Shown: positions 55,530 through 63,554 of the stretch, piece after piece | Position numbering within the stretch: the first letter of the stretch is position 1 | How the letters are laid out: every line of letters starts with the position of its first letter | Source: Psychrobacter sp. Pi2-1 | GTDB lineage: Bacteria; Pseudomonadota; Gammaproteobacteria; Pseudomonadales; Moraxellaceae | DNA length: 64,000 bases | Direction: 5' to 3' | NCBI RefSeq assembly: GCF_904846645.1 | Contig: NZ_CAJHBO010000004.1 | Location: 62,001 to 126,000 of the forward strand | Made by a program: the position numbers and the translations under genes | The notes under the pieces: generated by a model | What the model was told of the DNA's origin: nothing | What the model saw: the letters and a program-made list of their open reading frames with translations, nothing else | The model's database searches: none

Positions 55530-56342
55530 TTATTTATTATAAAATTCACCGTCATACACCCAAATGCCTTTTTTTCCTACAAAATAAGTATGAGTATCGG
55601 CGACTTCAATGTTATAGACATAATCAGTGAAGGCATTGGATGTAGCTCTGGAGTCATTCTCCCAATCTGGCACTCTGTAGGCTGCAACTAACTTACTATA
55701 GTACTCTATCTCGACACGATTCTCAGGATTGTCTTTGTCTAAAAACTTATGAAACTTCGCATAAGGTTCAGAACCATCCTCCGAATGTAAGTCCCTACCT
55801 AAAAGACTATTGTCATCATTAGTAAACACCTCTACAGCTTCACCATTCCTAAAGTCAATCACCCCTATATCAATTTCACCTGGATCTGCATGCTTATCTT
55901 GACAGCTGTGCATATACAACCCAACCTTTGGATCGCTAGTTGCTATGACATACTTTCCTCCAATTTGATAAGGATCATACACCTCTTCGTGATATCTACC
56001 AGATATGTCAAGTATTTCACCTTGATGGCCTCTTTCTGGAAAAATATAATTAACAATATCGTTAGATGTAATGAACTTTGCAGCTACCCATCTTGGTTTT
56101 TCCTCATCACTGACATGCGTCCAGAATGGATGATTATCAGTACAGTAAATACCCTCAACAGGCGTTATAATCTTTTGTTTAGTAGCAGACTTGATGGTTC
56201 TTATCACAGGCTTATAGACCAGTTCTCCTTCACCACTTTCATCCTTAGACAGTACTTTATCACCGATTTTTAACTCCTGAATAGGTACTAATCCTTTATC
56301 TGTATGAACGAGCGTTCCCGCGACAAATCCTGTGTTGTTCAT
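55530..56342 (-). CDS. Stand-alone Hint-domain protein 2, degenerate catalytic ends
   Basis: 270 residues from ATG 56342 (MNNTGFVAGTLVHTDKG), preferred over ATG 56357 because AAAGGAAAA lies just upstream and the start then matches Hint 3. Gly5 replaces the catalytic Cys. The motif YCTDNHPFWT holds His71, the C-terminal block DYVYNIEVADTHTYFVG holds His251, and the end is IWVYD, with Asp264 for Asn. The middle part (about 85-235) has no recognised domain and is polar and acidic. Middle gene of the Hint unit, 33 bases after Hint 3. Confidence 0.82.
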   Translation of the reverse strand: MNNTGFVAGTLVHTDKGLVPIQELKIGDKVLSKDESGEGELVYKPVIRTIKSATKQKIITPVEGIYCTDNHPFWTHVSDEEKPRWVAAKFITSNDIVNYIFPERGHQGEILDISGRYHEEVYDPYQIGGKYVIATSDPKVGLYMHSCQDKHADPGEIDIGVIDFRNGEAVEVFTNDDNSLLGRDLHSEDGSEPYAKFHKFLDKDNPENRVEIEYYSKLVAAYRVPDWENDSRATSNAFTDYVYNIEVADTHTYFVGKKGIWVYDGEFYNK

Positions 56343-56375
56343 TAATTTTCCTTTCATTTTTTATTATTGATGTGG

Positions 56376-57227
56376 TTAGTTATTTAAACTCGCATCATGT
56401 ACCCATACTCCTGCTCGACCAATAAAGTAGGTATGATTGTCTGCAACCTCAAAGTTATAGACGGTTGTCTTATAAAGAATAGGCTCGCCTTGATTGTCCT
56501 TTAAGTGGTTCGTTATCAGTATTTTACCTTTTTCGTCTTTGATACCAATGTCGAGATAACCGTGTTGCTGGTAATAGCTGACGTCTTTAACATAGCCCTT
56601 ACCCTTATATTCTGCCTTACTATAGTCGAGCATGTGCGCTTCGGCATCTTGCACATAATCATCGTAGTAATCCTCATGATAGTGCTTTTGATACCAGTAA
56701 TGATTTGGATTGAATTCTAAATTATCATTAGCGACTTGATAGGTAGGTTGCACACGCTCAACGGTATACATCACGCCATCGGTATTCACAGCAATTTCAT
56801 ACTGCTGTAGTTCGTCCACACGTTTAAAGTGAGGCTGATCATAGAACTCAATGTCCGCCTGTGGATTTTCCATAGCACCAACTACCCAAACAGGGTGATT
56901 GGGCGTCGCTAGAAAATGACTAATGGGACTAGCTGCTTGAATTTTTTCATCGACAAGCAGATAGTTGTGAATATCAAAATTTTCATCATCTGGTTTTAAT
57001 CTATAAGGCGAAGTATTATTTTTCTCTAAACGCACGATCCACATCTCTTTGTCTTTATGCACAAAGGTCTTGAGCACTGGCTTATACTCTATGTCACCGC
57101 TACCATCTTCAGGCTTGGAGAGTACAGGCTTTGATAAAATTAAGTCGCCGACTTTAATGTCCTGAATCGGCACTAGTCCTTTATCCGTATGAACGAGCGT
57201 TCCTGCCACGAATCCTGTGTTATTCAT
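56376..57227 (-). CDS. Stand-alone Hint-domain protein 3, degenerate catalytic ends
   Basis: 283 residues, ATG 57227 with AAGGA upstream. HintN: MNNTGFVAGTLVHTDKGLVP with Gly5 for Cys. Its first 48 residues are almost identical to those of Hint 1, including an inserted PEDGSGDIEYKPV, and the DNA is also nearly identical there. The LATPNHPVWV motif holds His111, VADNHTYFIG holds His265, and the end is VWVHD, with Asp278 for Asn. The central part (about 120-250) is Tyr/His/Asp-rich and unique. Transcriptionally first Hint gene, starting 3 bases after the stop of an RtcR remnant. Confidence 0.82.
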   Translation of the reverse strand: MNNTGFVAGTLVHTDKGLVPIQDIKVGDLILSKPVLSKPEDGSGDIEYKPVLKTFVHKDKEMWIVRLEKNNTSPYRLKPDDENFDIHNYLLVDEKIQAASPISHFLATPNHPVWVVGAMENPQADIEFYDQPHFKRVDELQQYEIAVNTDGVMYTVERVQPTYQVANDNLEFNPNHYWYQKHYHEDYYDDYVQDAEAHMLDYSKAEYKGKGYVKDVSYYQQHGYLDIGIKDEKGKILITNHLKDNQGEPILYKTTVYNFEVADNHTYFIGRAGVWVHDASLNN

Positions 57228-57230
57228 GTC

Positions 57231-57506
57231 TTATCCTTTTTGATCTTGTCGTTTTAACCCATCAAACCTCAGCCCAAACTTTAGCAGATACTTACGCAGT
57301 CGGTCGCTGTCGTTATTGCTTTTTAGCTGAGTTCTGGAGTTGGCATACAGATAGCGCCCTGCTGGCGCTTGGTTTCTATGATTAATACAAATCTCAATCA
57401 CATATGCCAATTGCACCGCATCAAATGGATCAATAGTTGTCAGCATGTCTTCATCGAAATATCTTCTTAAAATATTATGGCTACCCTGCTCGATGGTTTT
57501 CGCTAT
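57231..57506 (-). pseudogene. C-terminal remnant of an RtcR-type sigma-54 activator
   Basis: The 71 residues from ATG 57446, ending in RQDQKG, match the C-terminal DNA-binding part of RtcR as I recall it: IDPFDAVQLAYVIEIC (E. coli IDLFDRMQLEHVIAIC) and NNDSDRLRKYLLKFGL (E. coli NDADRLRKYLARFGL). The same frame continues 20 codons further up to a TAG at 57509-57507, with possible extra similarity (NILRRYFDED). The CARF-like sensor and AAA+ domains are missing, and no rtcB or rtcA is present. Intact RtcR controls RNA ligase RtcB. It could still be translated as a small DNA-binding protein. Confidence 0.65.
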
Positions 57507-57714
57507 CTAAAGTAGCATATGAGCTATTTTTAATCACTTTATTGCATATACTGTCATTACTTGTTTGTGCAACCGAACTAACGCAGCTCCTAACGAAAGT
57601 GATTCTGACCAAACTGTTACCCATTGATACCGACGTAATGACGTCATGCGTGTATGATGTACGCGACCAATGTAAGCATCTTATCTATATCAATCATTAC
57701 TATTGAGCCTCGCT

Positions 57715-59529
57715 ATGCCTGAATCTCGTACCAATCTAAACCCTGAACCCAAAACCAGTTCGCCGTACTTTATCGGATTATTACTTCGCTATAGCACGTT
57801 TGGCGCGGCGATTTTAATTCTGTTAGCGGGTTTATTATTGGTAAGTTGGTGGCTGATTGTAATCGGTGGTTTGGCTGTGGCGCTTGGTATTTATGATTTG
57901 ATTCAGTCTAAGCACGCGATATTGAGCAACTACCCTGTCGCTGGACATATTCGCTATGTGTTGGAAGATTTCCGTCCTGAGATTCGCCAGTACTTGCTTG
58001 AGGACGATAAAGAACAAGTACCGTTCTCACGTCAGCAGCGTGCGCTAGTCTATCAACGTGCTAAGAACGTTAGTGACACTAATGCCTTTGGTACGCTAGA
58101 TAATTTATATACTCATGGCAAAGAATGGTTTTTGCAATCTACCATCAGTGCCCCACTAGAAAACAAAGACTTTCGTATTATGGTCGGTGGTGAGCGTTGT
58201 CAGCAGCCACACGATATGTCGGTATTTAATATCTCAGCGATGAGCTTTGGCAGCCTGTCAGCAAACGCCATCATGGCACTCAATCAAGGCGCAAAATTGG
58301 GCGGATTTACTCATGACACGGGCGAAGGCGCGATCAGCCCTTATCATCGTAAGTTCGGTGGTGATTTGATTTGGGAATTGGGTACAGGCTACTTTGGTTG
58401 CCGTGATAATGATGGTAACTTTGATCCACAGTCTTTTGCTGAAAAAGCCGTCGATCCTCAAGTTAAAATGATTGAAATCAAGCTTTCACAAGGTGCCAAG
58501 CCTGGTAAAGGTGGCGTCCTTCCCTCTAGCAAAATCACGCAAGAGATTGCAGACACACGTCAAGTACCTACGGGTCAAGACTGTATCTCGCCTTCTTCGC
58601 ATACCGCATTTAGCACCCCGCGCGAGTTAGTCGCCTTTTGGCAGCAGCTGCGTGAGTTATCTGGCGGCAAGCCTGTTGGTTTTAAGCTATGTGTGGGTCA
58701 ACCTTGGCAGTTTATGGCAATTGTCAAAGCCATGATCGAGACGGACAATTATCCTGATTTTATTGTCATTGATGGGGCTGAGGGCGGTACAGGTGCCGCG
58801 CCCGTCGAGTTCATGGACAATGTCGGTATGCCAATGGTTGAAGGGTTTCTGCTCGTTCATAATACTTTAGTCGGTGCAGGTATTCGTGACAAAATTAAGC
58901 TTGGTGTTAGTGGAAAAATCGTATCAGGCTTTGATATCGCGCGCATGATTGCGCTAGGTGCCGATTGGTGTAACTCAGCACGTGGCTTTATGTTTGCAGT
59001 CGGCTGCATTCAGTCGCGCTCTTGTCACACCAATACGTGCCCGACAGGTGTGGCAACTCAAGACCCTTACCGTCAAAAGGCGCTCGACGTCCCTAGTAAG
59101 GCTGAGCGTGTTGCAAGTTTCCACAAAAACACGCTAAAATCGCTTGCCAGTATCGTAGGCGCGGTCGGTTTACAGCATCCTAGCCAATTACAGCCGTATC
59201 ATATCGCACGCCGCTTAGACGATGGGCAGATTAAGCTATTGTCCAAGTTTTTCTATTTTGCTGATAAAGGTGCGCTGCTAGATCATAGTGCCCGTGCTGA
59301 CGTATTTAACCAGATGTGGGTCATGGCAAACCCTGATAGCTTCTTAGCTAATAATGATGCGCTCATTGCTTATAACAAAGACTCGCGCGATAAGGGCAAA
59401 GAAACTAGCGCACCAACAGAACACAGCGCTGGGTATAATTCTGAGCACTTGACCAATCTCACCGATGGTGGACGATTAATTGGTAATGTGAATAACACAA
59501 TCCGTGACTTCCCGCCTACTAGCGACTGA
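57715..59529 (+). CDS. Membrane-anchored FMN-binding glutamate-synthase-like protein
   Basis: 604 residues from ATG 57715. Two hydrophobic segments at about 20-65 anchor it to the membrane. The rest is the glutamate synthase large-subunit core (FMN barrel) without the glutaminase domain: ISAMSFGSLSANAIMALN, DTGEGAISPYH, IEIKLSQGAKPGKGGVLP, IVIDGAEGGTGAAP, GKIVSGFDIARMIALGAD. The 3Fe-4S motif is C-x5-C-x4-C in GCIQSRSCHTNTCPTGVATQ. It belongs to the 'FMN-binding glutamate synthase family'; the actual electron donor and substrate are not known. Monocistronic. Confidence 0.9.
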   Translation: MPESRTNLNPEPKTSSPYFIGLLLRYSTFGAAILILLAGLLLVSWWLIVIGGLAVALGIYDLIQSKHAILSNYPVAGHIRYVLEDFRPEIRQYLLEDDKEQVPFSRQQRALVYQRAKNVSDTNAFGTLDNLYTHGKEWFLQSTISAPLENKDFRIMVGGERCQQPHDMSVFNISAMSFGSLSANAIMALNQGAKLGGFTHDTGEGAISPYHRKFGGDLIWELGTGYFGCRDNDGNFDPQSFAEKAVDPQVKMIEIKLSQGAKPGKGGVLPSSKITQEIADTRQVPTGQDCISPSSHTAFSTPRELVAFWQQLRELSGGKPVGFKLCVGQPWQFMAIVKAMIETDNYPDFIVIDGAEGGTGAAPVEFMDNVGMPMVEGFLLVHNTLVGAGIRDKIKLGVSGKIVSGFDIARMIALGADWCNSARGFMFAVGCIQSRSCHTNTCPTGVATQDPYRQKALDVPSKAERVASFHKNTLKSLASIVGAVGLQHPSQLQPYHIARRLDDGQIKLLSKFFYFADKGALLDHSARADVFNQMWVMANPDSFLANNDALIAYNKDSRDKGKETSAPTEHSAGYNSEHLTNLTDGGRLIGNVNNTIRDFPPTSD

Positions 59530-59634
59530 TTCAGCGCCTAAATCGTTGTTCTTAAAAAGTAGTAATGAAGGTGTAATTAAGCAGTAGATAGCCACCAAAC
59601 TTAAATAATTTGTACATTAAAAGACGCGTGATTG

Positions 59635-60447
59635 ATGCCAAGTTCTATTTTTACCTTATCCCTATCAACGATAGTGCTTGCGCTGGGCCTGAGCGCTTGC
59701 CAGCAGACCAATACTAATGCGGCTAGTAGCGACACCGATAGCTGGTCATGTCAGACTGAGGACACGCCTTTTACTTATAGTGTTTGCCGTGTGGATGCTA
59801 CCGCGTTAGCGAGCGAGCGTTATTCATTACAACTTTTTTGGCAATCTTCTGATAACAATAAGCCTTTGCTAACCTTTGATGCGTTATTGGCCACATTACC
59901 GAATCATGAGACTCTCAACTTTGCCATGAATGCAGGCATGTACAATGAAAACTATGCGCCGATTGGCTATACAGTCATCGAAGGCAAAGAACTCAAATCG
60001 CTAAATATAAAAGAAGGTGGCGGTAATTTTCATCTATTACCTAATGGGGTTATGTGGTGGGACAAAGCTGGCAACGTGCAAATCACCGAAAGTAATGCGT
60101 TAAATGAGCAGCTAAACTATGGTGATGTGCAGCCTTGGTATGCGACGCAATCGGGTCCTATGCTGGTCATCAATAACGAGATACACCCACAGTTCAACCC
60201 TGATAGCAGCTCAATCAAACTGCGTAATGGTGCAGGCGTTTGCCGTGATGGCAGTATACAGCTCGTTAATAGCGATGAGCCTGTGACCTTTTATCAGTTT
60301 GCAGAACTATTTAAGAATGAGCTGGGTTGTTCAAACGCGCTGTTTTTGGATGGTGGTATTGCCTCAGCGTTGTATGCGCCTAGTATCGATAAGCAAGATA
60401 AAAAAGAGATGGGCGTGATGATTGGATTGGTTGAAAAGAAAGAGTAA
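59635..60447 (+). CDS. Phosphodiester glycosidase (NAGPA-domain) lipoprotein
   Basis: 270 residues from ATG 59635; a TTG one codon upstream is less likely. N-terminal signal with lipobox LSAC (Cys22). The domain then shows NAGMYNENYAPIGYTVIEGKEL, GGGNFHLLPNGVMWW, ATQSGPMLVINNEIHPQF, RNGAGVCRDG and LFLDGGIASALYAP (parts of the NAGPA/phosphodiester glycosidase fold, with the conserved NAGMY, SGP and DGG motifs). Relatives remove sugars from phosphodiesters in envelope glycopolymers; the substrate here is unknown. Two extra Cys pairs may form periplasmic disulfides. Confidence 0.85.
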   Translation: MPSSIFTLSLSTIVLALGLSACQQTNTNAASSDTDSWSCQTEDTPFTYSVCRVDATALASERYSLQLFWQSSDNNKPLLTFDALLATLPNHETLNFAMNAGMYNENYAPIGYTVIEGKELKSLNIKEGGGNFHLLPNGVMWWDKAGNVQITESNALNEQLNYGDVQPWYATQSGPMLVINNEIHPQFNPDSSSIKLRNGAGVCRDGSIQLVNSDEPVTFYQFAELFKNELGCSNALFLDGGIASALYAPSIDKQDKKEMGVMIGLVEKKE

Positions 60448-60481
60448 TGTACCTTGATACTCTTTCTTTTCAACTAAGATT

Positions 60482-60524
60482 AAAAAAGCACTTAGCGTGA
60501 TTATTTCATGCTAAGTGCTTTTTT
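60482..60524. terminator. Terminator between glycosidase lipoprotein and hmp
   Basis: Perfect stem AAAAAAGCACTTAGC/GCTAAGTGCTTTTTT with a 13-base loop; usable on both strands. Confidence 0.88.
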
Positions 60525-60559
60525 ATAAACGTTTATTTTGAATATTGTAGTCAAAGAAC

Positions 60560-60655
60560 TCTAAAATGGGTACAAGGCAGCCGACTGCAGATTGTACAAA
60601 CAGTACATCTAAGGAGGATAACGCCGTAGCGGTTTAGTAGTTCACCGACTATATG
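60560..60655. other. Unexplained structured stretch with orphan Shine-Dalgarno
   Basis: In the 3' spacer between convergent genes: CAAGGCAGCCGACTGCAG, a small stem TGTAC/GTACA (about 60593-60607) and AAGGAGG (60611-60617) with no start codon behind it. Looks like an intergenic repeat element rather than a gene; no second copy in this window. Confidence 0.35.
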
Positions 60656-60663
60656 TTAAAAAC

Positions 60664-61881
60664 TTAACCACCCAAACTCATCTTAGGGCCAAACGGTTCG
60701 TAATGAACGCTATCGGTACCATGATCTAAGGCTACTAACCCGTCAATCATGCTCTCCATAAATGGCATCGAGCCGCACACATAGATATCGGCAGGTTTAG
60801 GCAAGCTAGCAAGCCACGTCTCATCTAATATTTGCCCAGACTCAAAGTAAAATATATGCTTTTCTACGTTCTCAGCCTTAGCAAGTAATGCCTCTACCTG
60901 ATCAGAAAAAGCATGATGAGCGACATTTTGACAGGCGTAAACCCAGATAGTAGGACGTTTAGGATTGGCTAATACTTGCGCCTCTAACATCGCCAGTACA
61001 GGCGTCACCCCGACTCCTGCACTCATCAATACTAACGGAATATCATTTTGCTGTACCAAATCTTGATTGAACGCAAAGTCACCAGCTGGCGCCGATAATA
61101 AAACCGTATCACCGACTTCTAGTTGATCATGCATATAGTTAGAGACCAACCCATGATGCGCATTACGGTTATCACGTCGAACCGCAAACTGAATGCCTGC
61201 ATCGGTACTGGCAGAGTATAGAGAATAATGACGCAGGGCTATATGGTCGCTGTCTTTTGGGTCTGTTTTCACCGTGATATATTGACCAGCGGTTAAGGTC
61301 AACTTGCTTAAATCAATCTCTTGAGCGTTTGCTAAATCATCACCTGTTCTGTTCTCACTCTGATTAACTGGTACCACGGTAAAGGCTGCGATATCTGTAG
61401 CGACCGCTTCCTTTTTAATTACCTTAAATGATGCAAACCCCTGCCATATTGCCTCTTCATACATACCATGCTCAATCTGAATAAATACTGAAGCAATCTC
61501 ATCATAAGCTTCTGTCCAAGCGGTAATGATGTCGTCAGTGGCTGCCTCTCCCAGCACTTCTTTTATCGCCCCAATTAAATGCTTGCCGACGATAGGATAA
61601 TGCTCAGGCAATATCTGTAAGGCTCTATGCTTATGGCTAATCTGAGTCACTTGTGGCAATAGCGTAGCCAGTTTGTCCAAGTGCTTGGCAGCGGCCAATA
61701 CTGTCATTGCTAGCGCCGTCTGCTGTCTTCCCAATTTTTGATTGGTCTCATTAAAAATATCTAACAATTCAGGATGCTCGTTAAACATATTTTTATAAAA
61801 CACAGTGGTAATCGCAACGCCATGCTCTTCAAGTACAGGAACAGTTGCGGTGACGATTTCTAACGTTTTTGGTGAGGCCAT
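60664..61881 (-). CDS. hmp: Flavohemoglobin, nitric oxide dioxygenase
   Basis: Detoxifies NO to nitrate using O2 and NAD(P)H. ATG 61881 (405 residues, MASPKTLEIVTATVPVLEEH) matches family starts; upstream in-frame ATGs add nine residues. The globin domain (about 1-140) has B10 Tyr29 and proximal His85 at the same positions as in E. coli Hmp. The FAD domain contains RHYSLYSAS and the NAD domain LMSAGVGVTPVLAML and CGSMPFMESM, with C-terminal HYEPFGP. A strong NsrR-like palindrome lies 124-164 bases upstream. Confidence 0.95.
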   Translation of the reverse strand: MASPKTLEIVTATVPVLEEHGVAITTVFYKNMFNEHPELLDIFNETNQKLGRQQTALAMTVLAAAKHLDKLATLLPQVTQISHKHRALQILPEHYPIVGKHLIGAIKEVLGEAATDDIITAWTEAYDEIASVFIQIEHGMYEEAIWQGFASFKVIKKEAVATDIAAFTVVPVNQSENRTGDDLANAQEIDLSKLTLTAGQYITVKTDPKDSDHIALRHYSLYSASTDAGIQFAVRRDNRNAHHGLVSNYMHDQLEVGDTVLLSAPAGDFAFNQDLVQQNDIPLVLMSAGVGVTPVLAMLEAQVLANPKRPTIWVYACQNVAHHAFSDQVEALLAKAENVEKHIFYFESGQILDETWLASLPKPADIYVCGSMPFMESMIDGLVALDHGTDSVHYEPFGPKMSLGG

Positions 61882-62004
61882 GTTGTTTCTCTTAGTCATT
61901 AACTGCATTGATAAATTGAGATGTTAAAAATAATCCGTCTAAAATGGCAATAATGAGCAGACCTTTTTACAGTGGTCATCAAAATTTTTAACCGCCCAAT
62001 TCGG

Positions 62005-62045
62005 AAGTGTGTTAACATTCATTTAAAATGAATGTTAACACACTT
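62005..62045. promoter_or_regulatory. 41-bp perfect palindrome with NsrR-like operator
   Basis: Two 20-base arms around one central base (62025). The inner 23 bases, AACATTCATTT-A-AAATGAATGTT (62014-62036), match the NsrR 11-1-11 consensus AAnATGCATTT-n-AAATGCATnTT except for one base per half. Upstream of hmp, the classic NsrR target. Confidence 0.75.
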
Positions 62046-62093
62046 TACTAGGCATACCAATATACAATTAATATAGAACCGATTTGAATCGAC

Positions 62094-62128
62094 AAAAAAA
62101 CAGCCGCTATGTTGTCATAACAGCTGTT
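62094..62128 (-). terminator. Terminator of the VWA gene
   Basis: Minus strand: imperfect stem built from AACAGCTGTTATG and CATAGCGGCTGTT, followed by seven Ts. Confidence 0.72.
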
Positions 62129-62184
62129 GTTATAAAGATTTAAGCTGTGTTAACAGGTTTTAGGAGTTAGATTGAATATTAAAA

Positions 62185-63408
62185 TTACCGGGCCATATAT
62201 TGAGTCATTTCTTCAACGCCATGTAGCGTCATCGGGTACATTTTATTTTCGAATAGCTTTTTAATTTCAACGATAGTTTGCGTATATTGCCAATACGACG
62301 GGTTTTCAGGGTTGAGCCAAGTTACTTTATCAAAATGCTCCAGTACGCGTTTCAACCATACGATGCCCGCTTCATTATTCATATACTCTACGCTGCCGCC
62401 TACTGTCATCAGTTCATAAGGTGACATCGATGCATCACCGACGAAGATGACACGATACTCACGGCCATATTTATTGAGTAGCTCAAACGTTGGCATCGGC
62501 GCACTATGACGACGATTATTGTCCTTCCACACATAGTCATACAAACAGTTATGAAAATAAAAGAACTCTAAGGTTTTAAATTCATTTTTTGCCGCAGAAA
62601 ACAGTTTTTCGAGCGCTTCGACATGGATATCCATACTGCCGCCCACATCAAACAACATCAACACTTTGACACGGTTACGGCGCTCTGCCTGCATATGTAT
62701 ATCGAGCACCCCCTTTTTTGCCGTACGCTTAATCGTCTCATGAATATCTAGCTCGTCAGCACTGCCTGTCCGCGCAAACTGGCGCAGATTGCGTAGCGCC
62801 ATCTGAATTTGGCGAGTACCGAGCTGATTATCATCATCGAGATTGCGATATTTACGCTGCTCCCAGACTTTTGCTGCGCTACGTTTGCGCGACTCACCGC
62901 CAACACGCACGCCTTCTGGATGGTCACCATAAGCACCAAATGGTGAAGTGCCGCCTGTGCCTACCCATTTACTACCACCTTGATGACGCTCTTTTTGCTC
63001 TTTTAACCGTTCCTCTAACGCCTTCATCAGCTCTTCAAGCGAGCCGTACTTTTTCAGTAGGCGTCTTTGCTCTTCGGTTAGATTCTTTGGATCGAGCTTT
63101 AGATCCAGCCACTCTTTGGGCACATCTGTCAGCTTGGCTAATAGCTCATCCATATCGAGGCTATCAACACCTTCAAAATAATCCGCCATGGCCCGATCGA
63201 ACTTATCAAAATGGCGCTCGTCTTTGACCATGCACAGTCGAATCAGCCGATACATATCTTCGCGGCTAGCAAAAGTAGTCAGTGCTGGATCTTCAGGATG
63301 CGACTGCATCATCAGCCCTTTATCTAACGCGGCATTGAGATCGAGCAGCTCGCGCGTACTGACTGGCACGCCGTAAGTACGCAAGGTATAGAATAGTTTG
63401 ATAAACAT
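62185..63408 (-). CDS. VWA-domain protein, CoxE-like
   Basis: 407 residues. The N-terminal part (about 1-140) has a CoxE-like start (FIKLFYTLRTYGVPVSTREL) and a charged Glu/Lys/Leu segment that may be helical. A Gly-rich loop (about 144-172) follows, then a von Willebrand A domain from about 247: MLFDVGGSMDIHV with D254-x-G-G-S258 in place of the usual DxSxS metal site, and later FVGDASMSPYEL. In this family the VWA protein works with the adjacent MoxR AAA+ ATPase, probably as a chaperone for metal or cofactor insertion or complex assembly. The partner ATPase lies 146 bases upstream. Confidence 0.87.
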   Translation of the reverse strand: MFIKLFYTLRTYGVPVSTRELLDLNAALDKGLMMQSHPEDPALTTFASREDMYRLIRLCMVKDERHFDKFDRAMADYFEGVDSLDMDELLAKLTDVPKEWLDLKLDPKNLTEEQRRLLKKYGSLEELMKALEERLKEQKERHQGGSKWVGTGGTSPFGAYGDHPEGVRVGGESRKRSAAKVWEQRKYRNLDDDNQLGTRQIQMALRNLRQFARTGSADELDIHETIKRTAKKGVLDIHMQAERRNRVKVLMLFDVGGSMDIHVEALEKLFSAAKNEFKTLEFFYFHNCLYDYVWKDNNRRHSAPMPTFELLNKYGREYRVIFVGDASMSPYELMTVGGSVEYMNNEAGIVWLKRVLEHFDKVTWLNPENPSYWQYTQTIVEIKKLFENKMYPMTLHGVEEMTQYMAR

Positions 63409-63554
63409 AAGAGTCGTATCACTTATTGGCTGATATTATTATCTGGTGATATTGCTGATATCATTGATTGGTACAGTCACAGGTTGAGCGCTTGCGTTGA
63501 CTTTTACATCAGATATTGGATATAAAAGGTTAAAGCTAACGCAAGCGGCAAACA

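Noticed and set aside
54513-57227. Active inteins or toxin-processing Hint domains
   Set aside because: The first Cys and final Asn are replaced in every copy, and no host or toxin domain flanks them.
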